Part shown: positions 18,945 to 29,200 of the stretch, in pieces
Numbering within the stretch: the first letter of the stretch is position 1
How the letters are laid out: each line of letters begins with the position of its first letter
Origin: CAVOGJ01 sp963700865
GTDB taxonomy: Bacteria; Planctomycetota; Planctomycetia; Pirellulales; Pirellulaceae
Reading direction: 5' to 3'
Length of the DNA: 64,000 nt
NCBI GenBank assembly: GCA_963700865.1
Contig: CAVOZC010000001.1
Coordinates: forward strand, 1-64,000
The notes under the pieces: generated by a model
What the model saw: the letters and a program-made list of their open reading frames with translations, nothing else
The model's database searches: none
Told to the model about the DNA's origin: nothing
Position numbers and translations under genes: made by a program

Positions 18945-20330
18945 GATTACCCAATTGGGTTGAGCCTGGAAACGCTCCAGGCCTGATTCGCTGCCTATCT
19001 TAACATCGCCCCCCCCCCCCCCACGTCGAGCGCGGGGCGATTTTTTTCCATTTTTTCTTCCCTCCGATGCTGGGAACTGCGAATCGGGTCCCGCAGAGTC
19101 GTTTTTCAGCGGCGAAATGTTGGTCCTGCCCAGACCTTCCCCGCTGGGACCCTCGTTTTTTACTCTTTTCCGCACACAAGGCACGTCACTCGACCAACGG
19201 CGGCGGCAACGCCAGCCGCGCCATGCGGTCGAGGATCGCGGCGAACAAGTTCCGTGGCACCGCCACCTCGGCCAAGTGAAAGAACACATACTTCGAGTGC
19301 CGCGTCACCTCGGCTCCGATCTTCACCAGCTTTTCCCGCCGCGTTGTCAGCGACCAGTGGCGGACATCACCGGGCAACGCCAACCGCCGCAGGAAGTTGC
19401 CGAGGTTTTAGGCCAAGGCGAACCGTTGCAGGCGCGTCTGGTTGTCTTTGAATGTGCGGCAGGAGAGCTTGGTCCACTTCACGGCGTTTTTGCCTTCCTT
19501 GATCCACTGCTCGGCTGTGCCGCGTCCGTTGTAGAACTTCACTACGTTCTTCAACTGCTTGGTCAGGTTGGTCACGATGAATCCGACACGCGGAAACAAT
19601 TCCCCCGCGTGCCATTCGACCTTGGCGACCACGCGCCGGGATCGTTGCCACGACTTGGCTTGATTCTCAAAGCTGTGATAGAAGACCTTCGGCTTGTGCG
19701 AAGGACGACCCCCAGGTCGGGTCAGCAGGTGCTCGATTTCTCGCTCCAACACGGCATTGGCCTTGATGCGGATGGCAGAGCGATAGCCTTCTTCCTCCAG
19801 CACGCGGTACAGCGCCGGAATGGCATAGGCCGCATCGCCCCGGAAGAACTTGGGGATTTCGCAGCGGCGTGTGGCGATGGACCTTGTCGATCCACTGGCT
19901 CGAAAGGTGCATCAGCGCCGTCAGGTTGCGGCGCTGGCTGAGTATCTCGGTCTCGAAGCGTCCCACGACGCTCATGGAGGCGGCTTCGTTGTCCGCCTCC
20001 GCTGCTCGGCCGCCCACGACATGACGCATGGCGGGATCGACGGCCAATGCTCGGCGTCCTTCACGTCTTCATAGCCTGCCAGTCGGCTGTAGATTGATTG
20101 TCGCAATAGCGGTACGAGCGAGTGCTGCTTGTTGCTGCCCTGGCGGGAATCGGTCAGCAGTTCCGCCCCGTTTCGGTGAGCCCCAGCGCTTCATCGAGTT
20201 TGCGATAAGCCAGCAGTCCGGCATCACTGGTGACCTGGCTGCCGCAGAATTTCAGCTTCAACCGGCTGTCAAAACCGACCCGCACATCGTCATTTTTCGC
20301 GTCACCCATTGGGTTCCCCTGTCAGCTTGG
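18945..20330 (-). mobile_element. Degenerate IS1380-family insertion sequence (approximate limits)
   Basis: Defined by the transposase remnant at 19186-20309 plus flanking sequence on each side. A tract of 14 C residues (19009-19022) lies in the downstream part. I could not find convincing terminal inverted repeats or a target duplication, so the limits are estimates; the sequences around 18950 and 20330 show only partial similarity when inverted. It sits between a PEP-CTERM gene and the exopolysaccharide locus. Confidence 0.55.
19186..20309 (-). pseudogene. IS1380-family DDE transposase, disrupted
   Basis: Reading from ATG 20309 across frames gives VRVGFDSRLKLKFCGSQVTS, then SDAGLLAYRKLDEALGL, ELLTDSRQGSNKQHSLVPLL, RQSIYSRLAGYEDVKDAEHW, and later YRSAIRIKANAVLEREIEHL, KVEWHAGELFPRVGFIVTNL, GRGTAEQWIKEGKNAVKW and NLGNFLRRLALPGDVRHWSL. 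Tnp motifs RLAGYEDVxDAExL and GxAEQxIKEGK are typical of the family. Frameshifts are near 20165 and 19860, with others possible between them. TAA at about 19408 interrupts FALA-NLGNFLR, where a Tyr or Trp codon is expected. The element is therefore inactive as read. Confidence 0.8.
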
Positions 20331-20502
20331 CATGATTTGGAAGAATACCCTTGTTTTAAAGGGCTCGGCGCGAATCTCATGCCAAAACGCAGGGATACAA
20401 ATGGGAAGTGCGGGTTTATCCGAGCCCGCATCGCGGTCGGCCGATGGCGCCAGCCGTGGGCGCTATCGGGTCGAACGCACGGCCCGACGCTCGCGCGTGC
20501 GG

Positions 20503-21273
20503 CTAACGCGTTTGGTCCGCGACCAGCGACTCCCGTCGCAACACCGGCGACTCGACGTACCCATAACGCACCAGCCCCGCGAACTCCAGCCGTTCCGTTT
20601 CGCTACGCAACTCGGCTGGCCACTCCGTCCGCAACTGCATCCGGCTGGTGTTGACCCGCTGTGATTCCCGCAGTTGCTGCTCGTCAAAACGGACATCCAA
20701 TCGCTGAAGCACCGTCACTAGATCATCTACCAGCGACTCCTGTCGGCCAATGAATTGGATGCCTGGCTGGGTATAAAGCCCGAACAACTCCGTTACGAAA
20801 CCGGGGCTCACGGAATTCACATTCTGCACGAAGGTGGCGAAATCCGGATCGCCGAGCGTGCGGAGCCGCCCGCAGGGGTGCCAGCTCGTCAAATCCGACT
20901 CGGCCGCCCAATGGGCACCGGAGCGCCCACACATGTAACGCCACCAGGATTCGTACCAATCGAGAGGATGACGCACAAAACAAAAGCAATACGGAAAGCG
21001 GGCATCCGAGATAGCTTCACCCGTCTTCTTCAGTCGCTGCACCGCCCGCATGGCCTTCCAGCTGCGGGGCACGCGGCTCTTGAGCCATTCGTAGGAGGAT
21101 CGCGTCGCCACCCGCGCGCCACCCGCGTAGTACCGCGCGCGAACCATATCGGCGTGGATATGGCTGAATTCCTTGCGTACCAAGCCCTGTTCCCGCAGGA
21201 CTTGCGTCACCCAACTGCCACCCGTTTTAGGGACGTGTAAGAAAATCGCGCCGCAATTCAGCATGACTGCCAT
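20503..21273 (-). CDS. Sulfotransferase family protein
   Basis: About 256 residues with the PAPS 5'-phosphosulfate loop AIFLHVPKTGGSWVTQVL near the N-terminus and the second binding region FCFVRHPLDWYESWWRYM (3'-phosphate contacts Arg and Ser). It belongs to the P-loop sulfotransferase fold and is expected in the cytoplasm, moving sulfate from PAPS to a hydroxyl group. It overlaps the preceding glycosyltransferase gene by about 16 bases (or starts at the second Met, 21264), so it is translated from the exopolysaccharide transcript. A natural reading is sulfation of the polysaccharide or its lipid-linked precursor; the acceptor is inferred from context only. Confidence 0.85.
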   Translation of the reverse strand: MAVMLNCGAIFLHVPKTGGSWVTQVLREQGLVRKEFSHIHADMVRARYYAGGARVATRSSYEWLKSRVPRSWKAMRAVQRLKKTGEAISDARFPYCFCFVRHPLDWYESWWRYMCGRSGAHWAAESDLTSWHPCGRLRTLGDPDFATFVQNVNSVSPGFVTELFGLYTQPGIQFIGRQESLVDDLVTVLQRLDVRFDEQQLRESQRVNTSRMQLRTEWPAELRSETERLEFAGLVRYGYVESPVLRRESLVADQTR

Positions 21274-22472
21274 GCGTGTGGCTCCTGAAAACGGTAGGGA
21301 GTGCCCACATGCTGGGCGAGCAAACGGGCGAATTGATCGGTAATCAGCGGTCGGCGGTGTGACTCCATGGCGGCTGCCGCGCCGGCTCGCCAGCCGGCGA
21401 GCAACTCTGGTTCCGCGACCAGGCGACGGAGGATGGCCGCGATTTGTTCTGGCTGACCGGGCGGGACAACGATGCCGCAGGCATACTGCCGCACGAGTTC
21501 GGCAAGCTCCGATTGCGGATCACATACAGCAATCAGCGGCACGTGGGCCGCGAGGAAATAATACGCTTTGCTGGGAACCGCCAGTCCCGACATTTCACGC
21601 TCGAGCGAGACAATCGCCACGTCCGCGGTCGCCAGGCTGAATGGCAAATCCGCCTCCGGCTGCCAGCCCAGGAGGGTGACGTTCGGCAGCGGATGTCTTA
21701 GTTGCCGAGCCGCCAGCTCATCCCATTTCGGTCCGGCGCCGATCAGCATGAAATGCGCCGTCGGTGTATCGCCCAGTCGTTCCGCCGCGCCCAGGAGACT
21801 ATCCAGATCATGGCCCAACCCCATATTTCCGGAGTACATGATCGTCAGCTTGTCGACCTGGCCATAATGTTTTGCAAACCAGTTTCCTGATTTGGCCAGC
21901 GGGCGCAGCTGCCGATCGTCGGACCAGGGAGGGACGACTTGAATGGTTTCGCTTGCGAGTTGAGGATCGCGATACTGGTCCGCCAGGGTGGCCCGCATGT
22001 GTGGTCCCAACGTCATCACCAGCCGCGCCGATCCGTATGCGGCACGATTCAACGATCGCCACCAGCGGACGACGACGTGACGTGGCGCGAGGATCCCTTT
22101 CCGCACCAGGACATCGGGAAAAATGTCATGGACCATCACGGCGTACGGCAAACCTCGCCAGCGCCCATGCCAGCGGACAAACCAGCCGGCAATCGGCGGA
22201 TTCGAAAAGACGAGCACGGGGGTCGACCGAGGCAGCCGCCACAACCAGTACCAGATGTGCAGCGAGTAGCGTATCCAGCTCCAGAAGCGTGTCAGCAACC
22301 CGCCACGTCGATAAGCGACGGATGGCACGCAGGTCAGGCCAGGTGGCGGAGATTTGGCAAGGCTATCCGGATGACCGGTAAAGAGGGTGACTTGCCCCAC
22401 ATGGGGAATCAGATCGACCGCCAACTCCCACGTCATGGGACCGGCCATTTGATTGAGAATCACCAGCCCCAC
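21258..22472 (-). CDS. Glycosyltransferase family 4-like (WbuB type)
   Basis: About 404 residues from GTG 22472 (VGLVILNQMAGPMTWELAVD); the frame is open to 22667 but an earlier start would overlap the kinase gene by more than 100 bases. It is a GT-B enzyme: N-lobe with VMVHDIFPDVLVRKGIL, then the C-lobe MYSGNMGLGHDLDSLLGAAE, FMLIGAGPKWDEL, NVTLLGWQPEADLPF and the nucleotide-sugar pocket VPSKAYYFLAAHVPLIAV with the GT4 EX7E-like DPQSELAELV. WbuB-like proteins transfer fucosamine or similar sugars in polysaccharide assembly. Cytoplasmic, peripheral. Donor and acceptor unknown. Confidence 0.85.
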   Translation of the reverse strand: MGLVILNQMAGPMTWELAVDLIPHVGQVTLFTGHPDSLAKSPPPGLTCVPSVAYRRGGLLTRFWSWIRYSLHIWYWLWRLPRSTPVLVFSNPPIAGWFVRWHGRWRGLPYAVMVHDIFPDVLVRKGILAPRHVVVRWWRSLNRAAYGSARLVMTLGPHMRATLADQYRDPQLASETIQVVPPWSDDRQLRPLAKSGNWFAKHYGQVDKLTIMYSGNMGLGHDLDSLLGAAERLGDTPTAHFMLIGAGPKWDELAARQLRHPLPNVTLLGWQPEADLPFSLATADVAIVSLEREMSGLAVPSKAYYFLAAHVPLIAVCDPQSELAELVRQYACGIVVPPGQPEQIAAILRRLVAEPELLAGWRAGAAAAMESHRRPLITDQFARLLAQHVGTPYRFQEPHAWQSC

Positions 22473-22519
22473 AGGGCCCGTCGATGATGGGGCCGCGACC
22501 CGTTGATCGTCCGGCCGGA

Positions 22520-23768
22520 CTAAGGCGTTGCCGCCGTCTCCGTCAGCCAACGACGGATCTCCGTCACGATCCGTCGCAGTCCCGGACTGGAACGAAGAAA
22601 GTGTTCGTTCGCATTCTCGCGTAGATGCCAATTCAGTTCTTCCCACAAAAACAGGTCCAGATGACAACGTCGCAGGATCGGGTCGGCCCAGTCGACCTGT
22701 GTCCAGGCCTGCCCGGCCAACTTCTCCCGCAGTTCACTCGAACGCAGGCGTCCGGCAAGTCCCGGTGCCAGTCGCGAGTCTGATTGCCATACCAAGAAAT
22801 CATAGGCCGCTTGACGCCTGCCTGTATTTTCCCAATCGATCACCCAGGTCGCCCCGTGATCATCCATCAGGATGTTCGCCGGCTGAAAATCGCCGTGGGT
22901 CATCGCTGTGGTGATCTTGGGATCGTCACCCAGCGCATCCGCGCGGCGGGCCGCTGGCGACGCCATTCCACTGAGGACTCGCTGGTGCAAATCGCGGGCC
23001 GACTGCTCCAGCAGCTGACGAACATTCGGATCGTAACGAGCCTGCGGATTGAGCAGCCCTCGTGACTCGTCCCAGAGGAAGGTGGCGTACTCCATCAGCG
23101 GCACTGACTGCTGCGTGGAAGCCACCAGTTTCGTTAAGGCAACGAGGGCAGCTTCGCTTACCCGCCGTTGATCGGCGGTCGAGTCGAGTCGGTTGAGGGG
23201 TGTTCCCGACAGGTAGGTCTCGACGATCCTCGTTGGCGAGGCCGACAGCAACGAGGGCACCGGTACGCCTGCCTGGGTAGCGGAGGCGCAGTCCCTCAAG
23301 TTCCCGCTCAAAGCCGTCGGACGAAAAGCCATCCTTCAGCAGGCTGATGCTCGTACCGGCCGCATGATCCAGCAGCCGGATACGCTGATTGCCGGGAATG
23401 ATGAGCGTGGTGGCCAGCCTGAGCGGTGCCGGATCCACGGCGAGCCACGCATCGGCCCACCAGCGGGCCGTCGACGGCCTGGCCGCCAGTCCCACATAGC
23501 ACCATTGGAACGGTCGTCGCCAGCGGTGGGGACTGGTCGAAAACTCCTTGCGGATGGGCGCCAGCGCCGCGGCTTCGATGGACGGGTGGAAGATGGCGTT
23601 TAACCGCGAGTTGCACCAGAGGCGGTGTTCGCTTGCACCGCGCGGTGGACGACCGACGCGGAACACAACCTGGCATGGGGCTCCCTGCTGCTCGAACCAG
23701 TAGCGGGCCAGGGTTCGCTCCAGGATGGGGCCGAAGTCCTCACGCTGTTGCAGCAGGCTGATTCGCAT
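22520..23768 (-). CDS. APH-like phosphotransferase in the exopolysaccharide locus (frameshifted)
   Basis: Start ATG 23768 (MRISLLQQREDFGPILERTL). The N-terminal part, about 165 residues, holds a kinase-like lobe (TTLIIPGNQRIRLLDHAAGT, SISLLKDGFSSDGFERELEG). The frame changes at about 23265 and continues with VPVPSLLSASPTRIVETYLS and the catalytic loop TAMTHGDFQPANILMDD (HGDxxxxN) followed by the metal-binding WVIDWEN. This is the aminoglycoside phosphotransferase/choline kinase fold. It lies between a thymidylate-kinase-like gene and a glycosyltransferase, so a sugar or lipid-linked substrate is more likely than an antibiotic. Substrate assignment is inference. Confidence 0.8.
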
Positions 23769-23860
23769 CTTCCGGTATCCCTTGGTCGACGGATCGCCCG
23801 CTTGCGCTCCCGCCGCTGCCGTCCGCATTCCAGGAGCCTGCCACCAGGATTCCCGCGAAA

Positions 23861-24550
23861 CTAACGCAAAGCGGCAGCAGGCTTCGTTGTATGTTGATTC
23901 GCACGTTGCGACAGCTGTTGATCGATTTCCATGGCGATGGCAGCGAGGGGACGGCTACCATCGAGCAGATACCAATCACTTGTCCAGGACGCATAGGCTT
24001 CCCAGCGGGCCTGCAGCGTCTCGGCCGAATCGGGAAACGGTTCTTTTTTCTGGCGCGACCGCTCCTGCGATTGAGCCACCGAGATCATCAGCAGAAACGA
24101 GGCATCGGGCCGAGGTGCCAATCCGCAGAGCAGTTTCCATAGCCACCAGTCGGCGACGTGTTCCTGAGGGAAGTTCAGGTCAAAATCCAACCGCGTATCC
24201 TCCAGATATCGGTCACAGAGGACATGGTACCCCAGCCATTTCCAGCATCGGATGCCGACGCCGTAGAGGAGCAGCAGATCGACGACGGCCAGGGCGAGCC
24301 AGGTACGGCGGACCCAGGATCGCTGAAAACGGGCCGTCCGCTCGCGACTGGGCCCCGCGGCCGGGATGGCCCTTTCGCCCGCCAGCCGCAGTAACGATTT
24401 GAGACGATTCATGCCGGGCGTGTAACCGCCTCGAGACCAGAGCACTTTCACCCGCTGGCCGCGGTCCACCAGGCGATCGCGGAGACGCGCGATGTGCGTC
24501 GACTTGCCGGCACCGTCCATGCCACTGAACACGATCAACCGGCCATTCAT
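23861..24550 (-). CDS. Thymidylate-kinase-like P-loop protein
   Basis: 229 residues. Walker A GMDGAGKST right at the N-terminus (RLIVFSGMDGAGKSTHIARL), the LID/DRx region VLCDRYLEDTRLDFDLNF, and a C-terminal domain lacking the tight TMP-binding pattern of true Tmk. A hydrophobic helix (LALAVVDLLLLYGVGI) sits in the middle. Size is close to dTMP kinase (about 210). In many polysaccharide loci such Tmk-like proteins occur next to kinase-fold partners; here it is 92 bases upstream of the APH-like gene. It is unlikely to be the housekeeping tmk. The function is unknown; phosphorylation of a sugar or lipid is a guess. Confidence 0.75.
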   Translation of the reverse strand: MNGRLIVFSGMDGAGKSTHIARLRDRLVDRGQRVKVLWSRGGYTPGMNRLKSLLRLAGERAIPAAGPSRERTARFQRSWVRRTWLALAVVDLLLLYGVGIRCWKWLGYHVLCDRYLEDTRLDFDLNFPQEHVADWWLWKLLCGLAPRPDASFLLMISVAQSQERSRQKKEPFPDSAETLQARWEAYASWTSDWYLLDGSRPLAAIAMEIDQQLSQRANQHTTKPAAALR

Positions 24551-24740
24551 GGGGACTCGATCTGGCGGAAAGGGATGAAAGAAATGGAGACGTGAACGGC
24601 TTCAATGGTTAGGGCTTGCCTGCCGGGGCGTTTGCCCCAGCCTGCGATAACTGCGGCCTTCGGACGATCAAACGGCGATCGATCTCGCCACATCGAACCT
24701 GCTGCCGTGGGAAACTTAAGTATAGGTTACCGCCTCACTC

Positions 24741-26778
24741 TCACGCGCTCGCCGCGTCTCGCGGGACCGAGTGGTCGGTCAGTGAAAGGTCCGTTTGCAA
24801 CAGCGAGATGGCTCCGCAGGCAGGCTCGCCGTTGTCCGCAGGCGGCGTATATTCGGGCACGATCTCCTTCAGGCGTTGCCGCACGCGCGCGTCTGGGGCG
24901 TCGAGTACATGTTCCAGCGACGCAATGGCCGCCAGGACCTCTGCGATCGCATAGGGTCGGTGGCAGGCGGCACGCAGCTTCGGATGGGAAGTGGGCAAAG
25001 ACTTTTCTTCGTCAAAGTAGAGTTCCTCGTACAGTTTTTCACCGGGCCGCATGCCGATGTATTGAATTTCGATCGCATCACTCGGCAATCCCGACAAGCG
25101 GATCAGGTCTCGCGCCAAATCGGCAATCCGCACCTGTTCGCCCATTTCCAACACGAAGATCTCTCCCCCGTTCCCCATGGCGGCCGCCTGCAGAACCAGC
25201 TGTGCGGCTTCGGGGATGGTCATGAAGAACCGTGTCATGCGTTCATCGGTGACGGTCACGGGACCGCCACGCAGGATCTGTTCCTTGAAGATCGGCACGA
25301 CGCTGCCATTGGAACCCAGGACATTTCCGAAACGGACGACCACGAAAGCCGTGGGCGATTCCTGGGCCATGGCGTGAATGTACGCGCTCGGCGATCTGCT
25401 TCGAGGCCCCCATGACGCTGGAGGGGTTGACGGCTTTATCGGTCGAAATCAGCACGAACTTTGACGCGCCGAACTGGTGAGCCAGATCGGCCACACTTTT
25501 CGAACCGAACACATTGTTACGCACACATTGCCCGACATTACCTTCCATCAAGCCAACATGTTTGTGGGCGGCAGCGTGAATCACGAGATCGGGACGGTAT
25601 TCGTGAAAAATTTGGCGCATGCGGTCGCCATCCAGCACATCGGCGACGCACGGTTTCAGCCTTGTCGTCTCGGCGACGCGGGACAGTTCGTTCGTAATCA
25701 GGAAGAGAGCGTTTTCTCCGTTGTCGACCAGAATCATCTGCCGCGGTTCGTATTGAAGCAGTTGCCGGCAGATTTCCGACCCGATGCTCCCACCGGCACC
25801 GGTAATCAGGATGACCTTACCCGCGGCCTCCTCCGTGATCGACCGGTTGTCCAATTCGACCGGCTCGCGTCCCAGCAGATCGTTGATCTCGACGTCGCGG
25901 ACCGGAATGTTGCCATTCAACTGATCCGCCACCGACGGGACGACTTTCAGCCGCAAATTTGCCTGATCGCAATAATCCATCAGCGTACGCAACTCGGAAC
26001 CGTGCAACTGGTCCGCCAACACAAGCAGTTCCGTGGCCTTGCAACCGGCGGCCACGAGCCCGGCGCTGGCGATGTCCCCCAACACGGGAATGCCACCCAG
26101 CCGCTGTCCCTGCCGTTGGGGATCGTTGTCGAGGAAACCGACGATACGGTAGGGCAATTCGTCGTGCGAATGGATTTGATGAGCCAAAATACCGTTGGCA
26201 TGCGTAGCGCCCACCATCAGCGCGACCCGCTGGTGACCACTCCGCAGCCAGAACTGCTCACGAAAAAACCGCCAACTCGACCTGAGGGCACCCAGGATCA
26301 GGCCCGAGACAAAACAGTCCATAACGACGACGGCCCGGGGCACGAAGCCTTCGAGGGCGTAGTGATTGAGAATCACGAGGGCTAACAGCGACGCAGCCGA
26401 TGCCCGCAGAAGTGCGGCCAGATCGGAGAACGTCACGTATCGCCACCAACCATGAAAGTGGCCGGTGATATAAAATACGTACAGTTGTATGGCCAGGATG
26501 GCCGGCAGTGTGATCCAGAAACGGGCCACATGATTTGCGGGCACCACGAAATCAAAACGGAGCATGAACGCGAACCAGTAGGCCAGCGCGAAGACAACGC
26601 CATGCCCGACAGCCAGCAGCCACACGCGATGGACGAGTGCGAAGCGGACCAGTCTGGCTTGCAAGTTACCCGCCGGTGAAACGACCACCGGCGTCGCGGA
26701 CGTACGTCGCGCGGTTTTTTTTCGAGCGAGACCTGGTCTCACCCGATCAGAGTAAACGTTGTCGGATGCTATGCTCAT
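24741..26778 (-). CDS. CapD/FlaA1-like nucleotide-sugar 4,6-dehydratase, membrane-bound (frameshifted)
   Basis: Order: basic leader, four membrane helices (for example WLLAVGHGVVFALAYWFAFM), a CoA-binding-like domain (VALMVGATHANG, YRIVGFLDNDPQRQGQ), then the SDR domain with VILITGAGGSIGSEICRQLL, DVLDGDRM, FVLISTDKAVNPSSVMGASK and the C-terminal RFGNVLGSNGSVVPIFKEQI and YIGMRPGEKLYEEL. The catalytic motif is the CapD/WbpM version, T-K-A (ISTDKA) with the SxxxxASK that replaces YxxxK in this branch. The frame changes at about 25380 within AERV-YIHAMAQ. Expected to convert UDP-GlcNAc type sugars to 4-keto-6-deoxy forms at the membrane. Close fit to the family, about 680 residues. Confidence 0.9.
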
Positions 26779-26854
26779 GGAATTTCAAGGTGCTTCGTCA
26801 ATGTGGCAAATCATGGGTTCTTTAGCTGGAGCGGGCGAGTCACCCGCTCGTCGC

Positions 26855-29200
26855 CTATTTGCGAGCCGCCATCTGTTTCAACGCGGCACGCGACTCGCCC
26901 GCCGTGGCTGACTTTTTGCCATCCTCGCCGTAGGCTCCGTAGGTGCCGTAACGTCCGAAATGACCAGCGATTTCCTGAAATCCATGGTCGTCGATGCCAT
27001 TGACAATCGTGCCGAGAACGTTGCCGTTGACCGCTTGCAGCATTTCCATGGCCCGTGTGGCCACCGCCTGCACGCCTTTTCGAATTCGCAGTGTCAGCAA
27101 GACGCCGTCGACACGGGCGGCTACCGCACACGGATCGGTCACGGCCAGCAGCGGAGGCGTATCGACCAGCACAAAGTCAAACCGTTCGCGAGCGATGTCG
27201 AGCAAATTCTTGAACTGCGGCGTGCTGAGCAGTTCGGACGGGTTGAGAGGACGTTCCTGAGCTGGCAGGAAGAACAGATTGGGGATGTCGGTGGCCAGGG
27301 ACGAGTCGACCAGGTCGGCTTGTCCGGCAATCACGGCCGCCAATCCGAATTGACAGTCCTTGGGCTTACCCAACAGCTTTGCCAGCGATGGGCGTCGGAA
27401 GTCGGCATCCATTACGAGCACGCGTTTGCCCGATTTGGCGATGGCAACCGCCAGGTTGGCCGTCACCGTTGACTTGCCGTCGCCAGGGAGGGGGCTGGTC
27501 ACTTGGATGACCTTCAAATTCTGGCCGGCAGCACTGAAATACAGACTGGTGCGAACGCCGCGAAAGGCTTCCGACACGTGCGACCGATCCTGGTGTACCG
27601 TACAGACGATCGGAGCGATGTGCGGCAGGCTGGTCGAGGCGACCTGCTCCCGTTTGTTGATGAAGGGGATGCGCCCGATGACCGGCACCTGCAACGCTTG
27701 ACGAATCTCCGTCACATTGCGGAACGTGTTTTCCGATCGATCGACACTCCAGGCCAGGACGCTGCCCAGCAGGCAGCCGAGGAACAGGGACGCGACACCC
27801 ACGTAGAGGATGTGCGGTGCGACCTGTTCTCCGAATTTCGCCTGAGCCAGAATGCTGGCAGTGTCACCACCGTAGTCTTGCAGGATATTGATTTCTTTCA
27901 ACTGCGACACGACTTCATCGAAAAGCAATTTGGTGTGGTCCCGTTCGCTGCGAAAGGCCTGATCTTGCAGGAGGTAATCCTGCATCACGTTGGCCAGTTT
28001 TTGCTCTTCCTGAAATTCGGCATCCAGTGCCGCAATCTGCTGTTCCAAGCTGGTCAAGCGATCGCGGAGCATCTGCACGTAGATTTCGACATAGTCTTTT
28101 TCCTCATCGACCTTCATATCGTCGATGAGACCTGTCATTTCCGGTGTGTCTCTTGTCAACAGACCGTTTAAGAGGCGCTTCACTTCTTCACGGCGTTGGG
28201 TGACCGATTCGAGGTTCGGATGTCCCTCGCCAAATTCATCGAGTAGTTCGCTGCGGGTGACCATCAAGCGGACATATTCTCCCATCAACAAGGAGGCGTA
28301 CTGGCGGATCGCTTCTCGTTCCGCCAGGTGCTCCTGTTCGGCCAGCTTGAACGACTTCCAGTCCATGGCGTCTTCGGTATCCGGTTTCAATTCGGCCAGG
28401 GCTTCAAAGTAAACGGCGTCGCGGCTGATCCCACCCATGGCAATGGCGGAATCGATCGACGCCACCTTGGCTTCGAGCATCGTGCGTTCCACCATCAGTT
28501 CCTGGCGAGTGGTTTCGATTTCGCTTTGTCGCTCATGGTGCACGTTGACTCCCTGGCCGTCGCGCCACATCAACGGGGCATTCCGCTGAAATTCGCGGTA
28601 TTTTTCCTCATTGGCGACCATTTGTTCTTTGAGCAGTCGATTGGCCTGGCGGATCAATTCGCTCGCGTCCCGCCCCTCCTTCTGATTGAATTCACCCAGG
28701 TAGTCTTCGTACGTTTTGGCAATCGCCGCGACGATGTCTCGACAATCAGTCGGGTCCGGGCAGCGGAACTTGACGTTCAGCACCGAGGCGTTTTCGTCCT
28801 TGAGCGAAACCAGCATGTTTTCGACGATGTACTTCACGACATCCTCTTCGTCCGCCAGCGATGGCAAACTGGCCAAATCGTACTTGGCGATGGCCTTCTC
28901 AATGATCAGCGGGCTTTGCAAGCGGAGCGCATGCGTCTCAATCGTTTCGCTCGAAACGGGCTTGTCCTCATCGCCACCGCGGAAGCCCGAGATGTGCTTG
29001 TTCCGAATCAGGATGTCGGACTGTGATTCGTACGTGCGGGGGGCTTTGAGATAGTAGAGCGCCCCAAGTCCCAGCGTGATCACAAGGCAAGTCAACACGA
29101 GTGCCATATGGCGATGAATGATTTCCCACAGGTCGGTCAACTGGTCCTGCAGGTCATGATCCGGTGTTGATGGGCCGGAATTGCCAAGTCGATTTGCCAT
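26855..29200 (-). CDS. Polysaccharide co-polymerase / bacterial tyrosine kinase (Wzc type)
   Basis: About 781 residues from ATG 29200, which has an AAGGATG site just upstream. Layout: Wzz domain with TM1 (ALVLTCLVITLGLGALYYL) and N-terminal loop, a long periplasmic coiled-coil region (residues about 160-460, for example ALDAEFQEEQKLANVMQDYL), TM2 (VGVASLFLGCLLGSVLAWS), then the BY-kinase: Walker A SPLPGDGKSTVTANL, Walker A' VLVMDADFRRPSL, Walker B FDFVLVDTPPLLAV. The C-terminal YGTYGAYGED is the only tyrosine cluster and is the likely autophosphorylation tail. It controls chain length and export together with the Wza-like protein at 33325. The gene is intact. Confidence 0.92.
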   Translation of the reverse strand: MANRLGNSGPSTPDHDLQDQLTDLWEIIHRHMALVLTCLVITLGLGALYYLKAPRTYESQSDILIRNKHISGFRGGDEDKPVSSETIETHALRLQSPLIIEKAIAKYDLASLPSLADEEDVVKYIVENMLVSLKDENASVLNVKFRCPDPTDCRDIVAAIAKTYEDYLGEFNQKEGRDASELIRQANRLLKEQMVANEEKYREFQRNAPLMWRDGQGVNVHHERQSEIETTRQELMVERTMLEAKVASIDSAIAMGGISRDAVYFEALAELKPDTEDAMDWKSFKLAEQEHLAEREAIRQYASLLMGEYVRLMVTRSELLDEFGEGHPNLESVTQRREEVKRLLNGLLTRDTPEMTGLIDDMKVDEEKDYVEIYVQMLRDRLTSLEQQIAALDAEFQEEQKLANVMQDYLLQDQAFRSERDHTKLLFDEVVSQLKEINILQDYGGDTASILAQAKFGEQVAPHILYVGVASLFLGCLLGSVLAWSVDRSENTFRNVTEIRQALQVPVIGRIPFINKREQVASTSLPHIAPIVCTVHQDRSHVSEAFRGVRTSLYFSAAGQNLKVIQVTSPLPGDGKSTVTANLAVAIAKSGKRVLVMDADFRRPSLAKLLGKPKDCQFGLAAVIAGQADLVDSSLATDIPNLFFLPAQERPLNPSELLSTPQFKNLLDIARERFDFVLVDTPPLLAVTDPCAVAARVDGVLLTLRIRKGVQAVATRAMEMLQAVNGNVLGTIVNGIDDHGFQEIAGHFGRYGTYGAYGEDGKKSATAGESRAALKQMAARK

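Noticed and set aside
23861..24550. Housekeeping thymidylate kinase (tmk)
   Set aside because: It has an odd internal hydrophobic helix, lacks the close TMP-binding pattern, and lies in a polysaccharide locus, so it is called only Tmk-like.
24605..24660. A fifth MITE copy
   Set aside because: It shares only a GGGGC-GCCCCAGCC hairpin-like motif; no inverted ends or core sequence accompany it.
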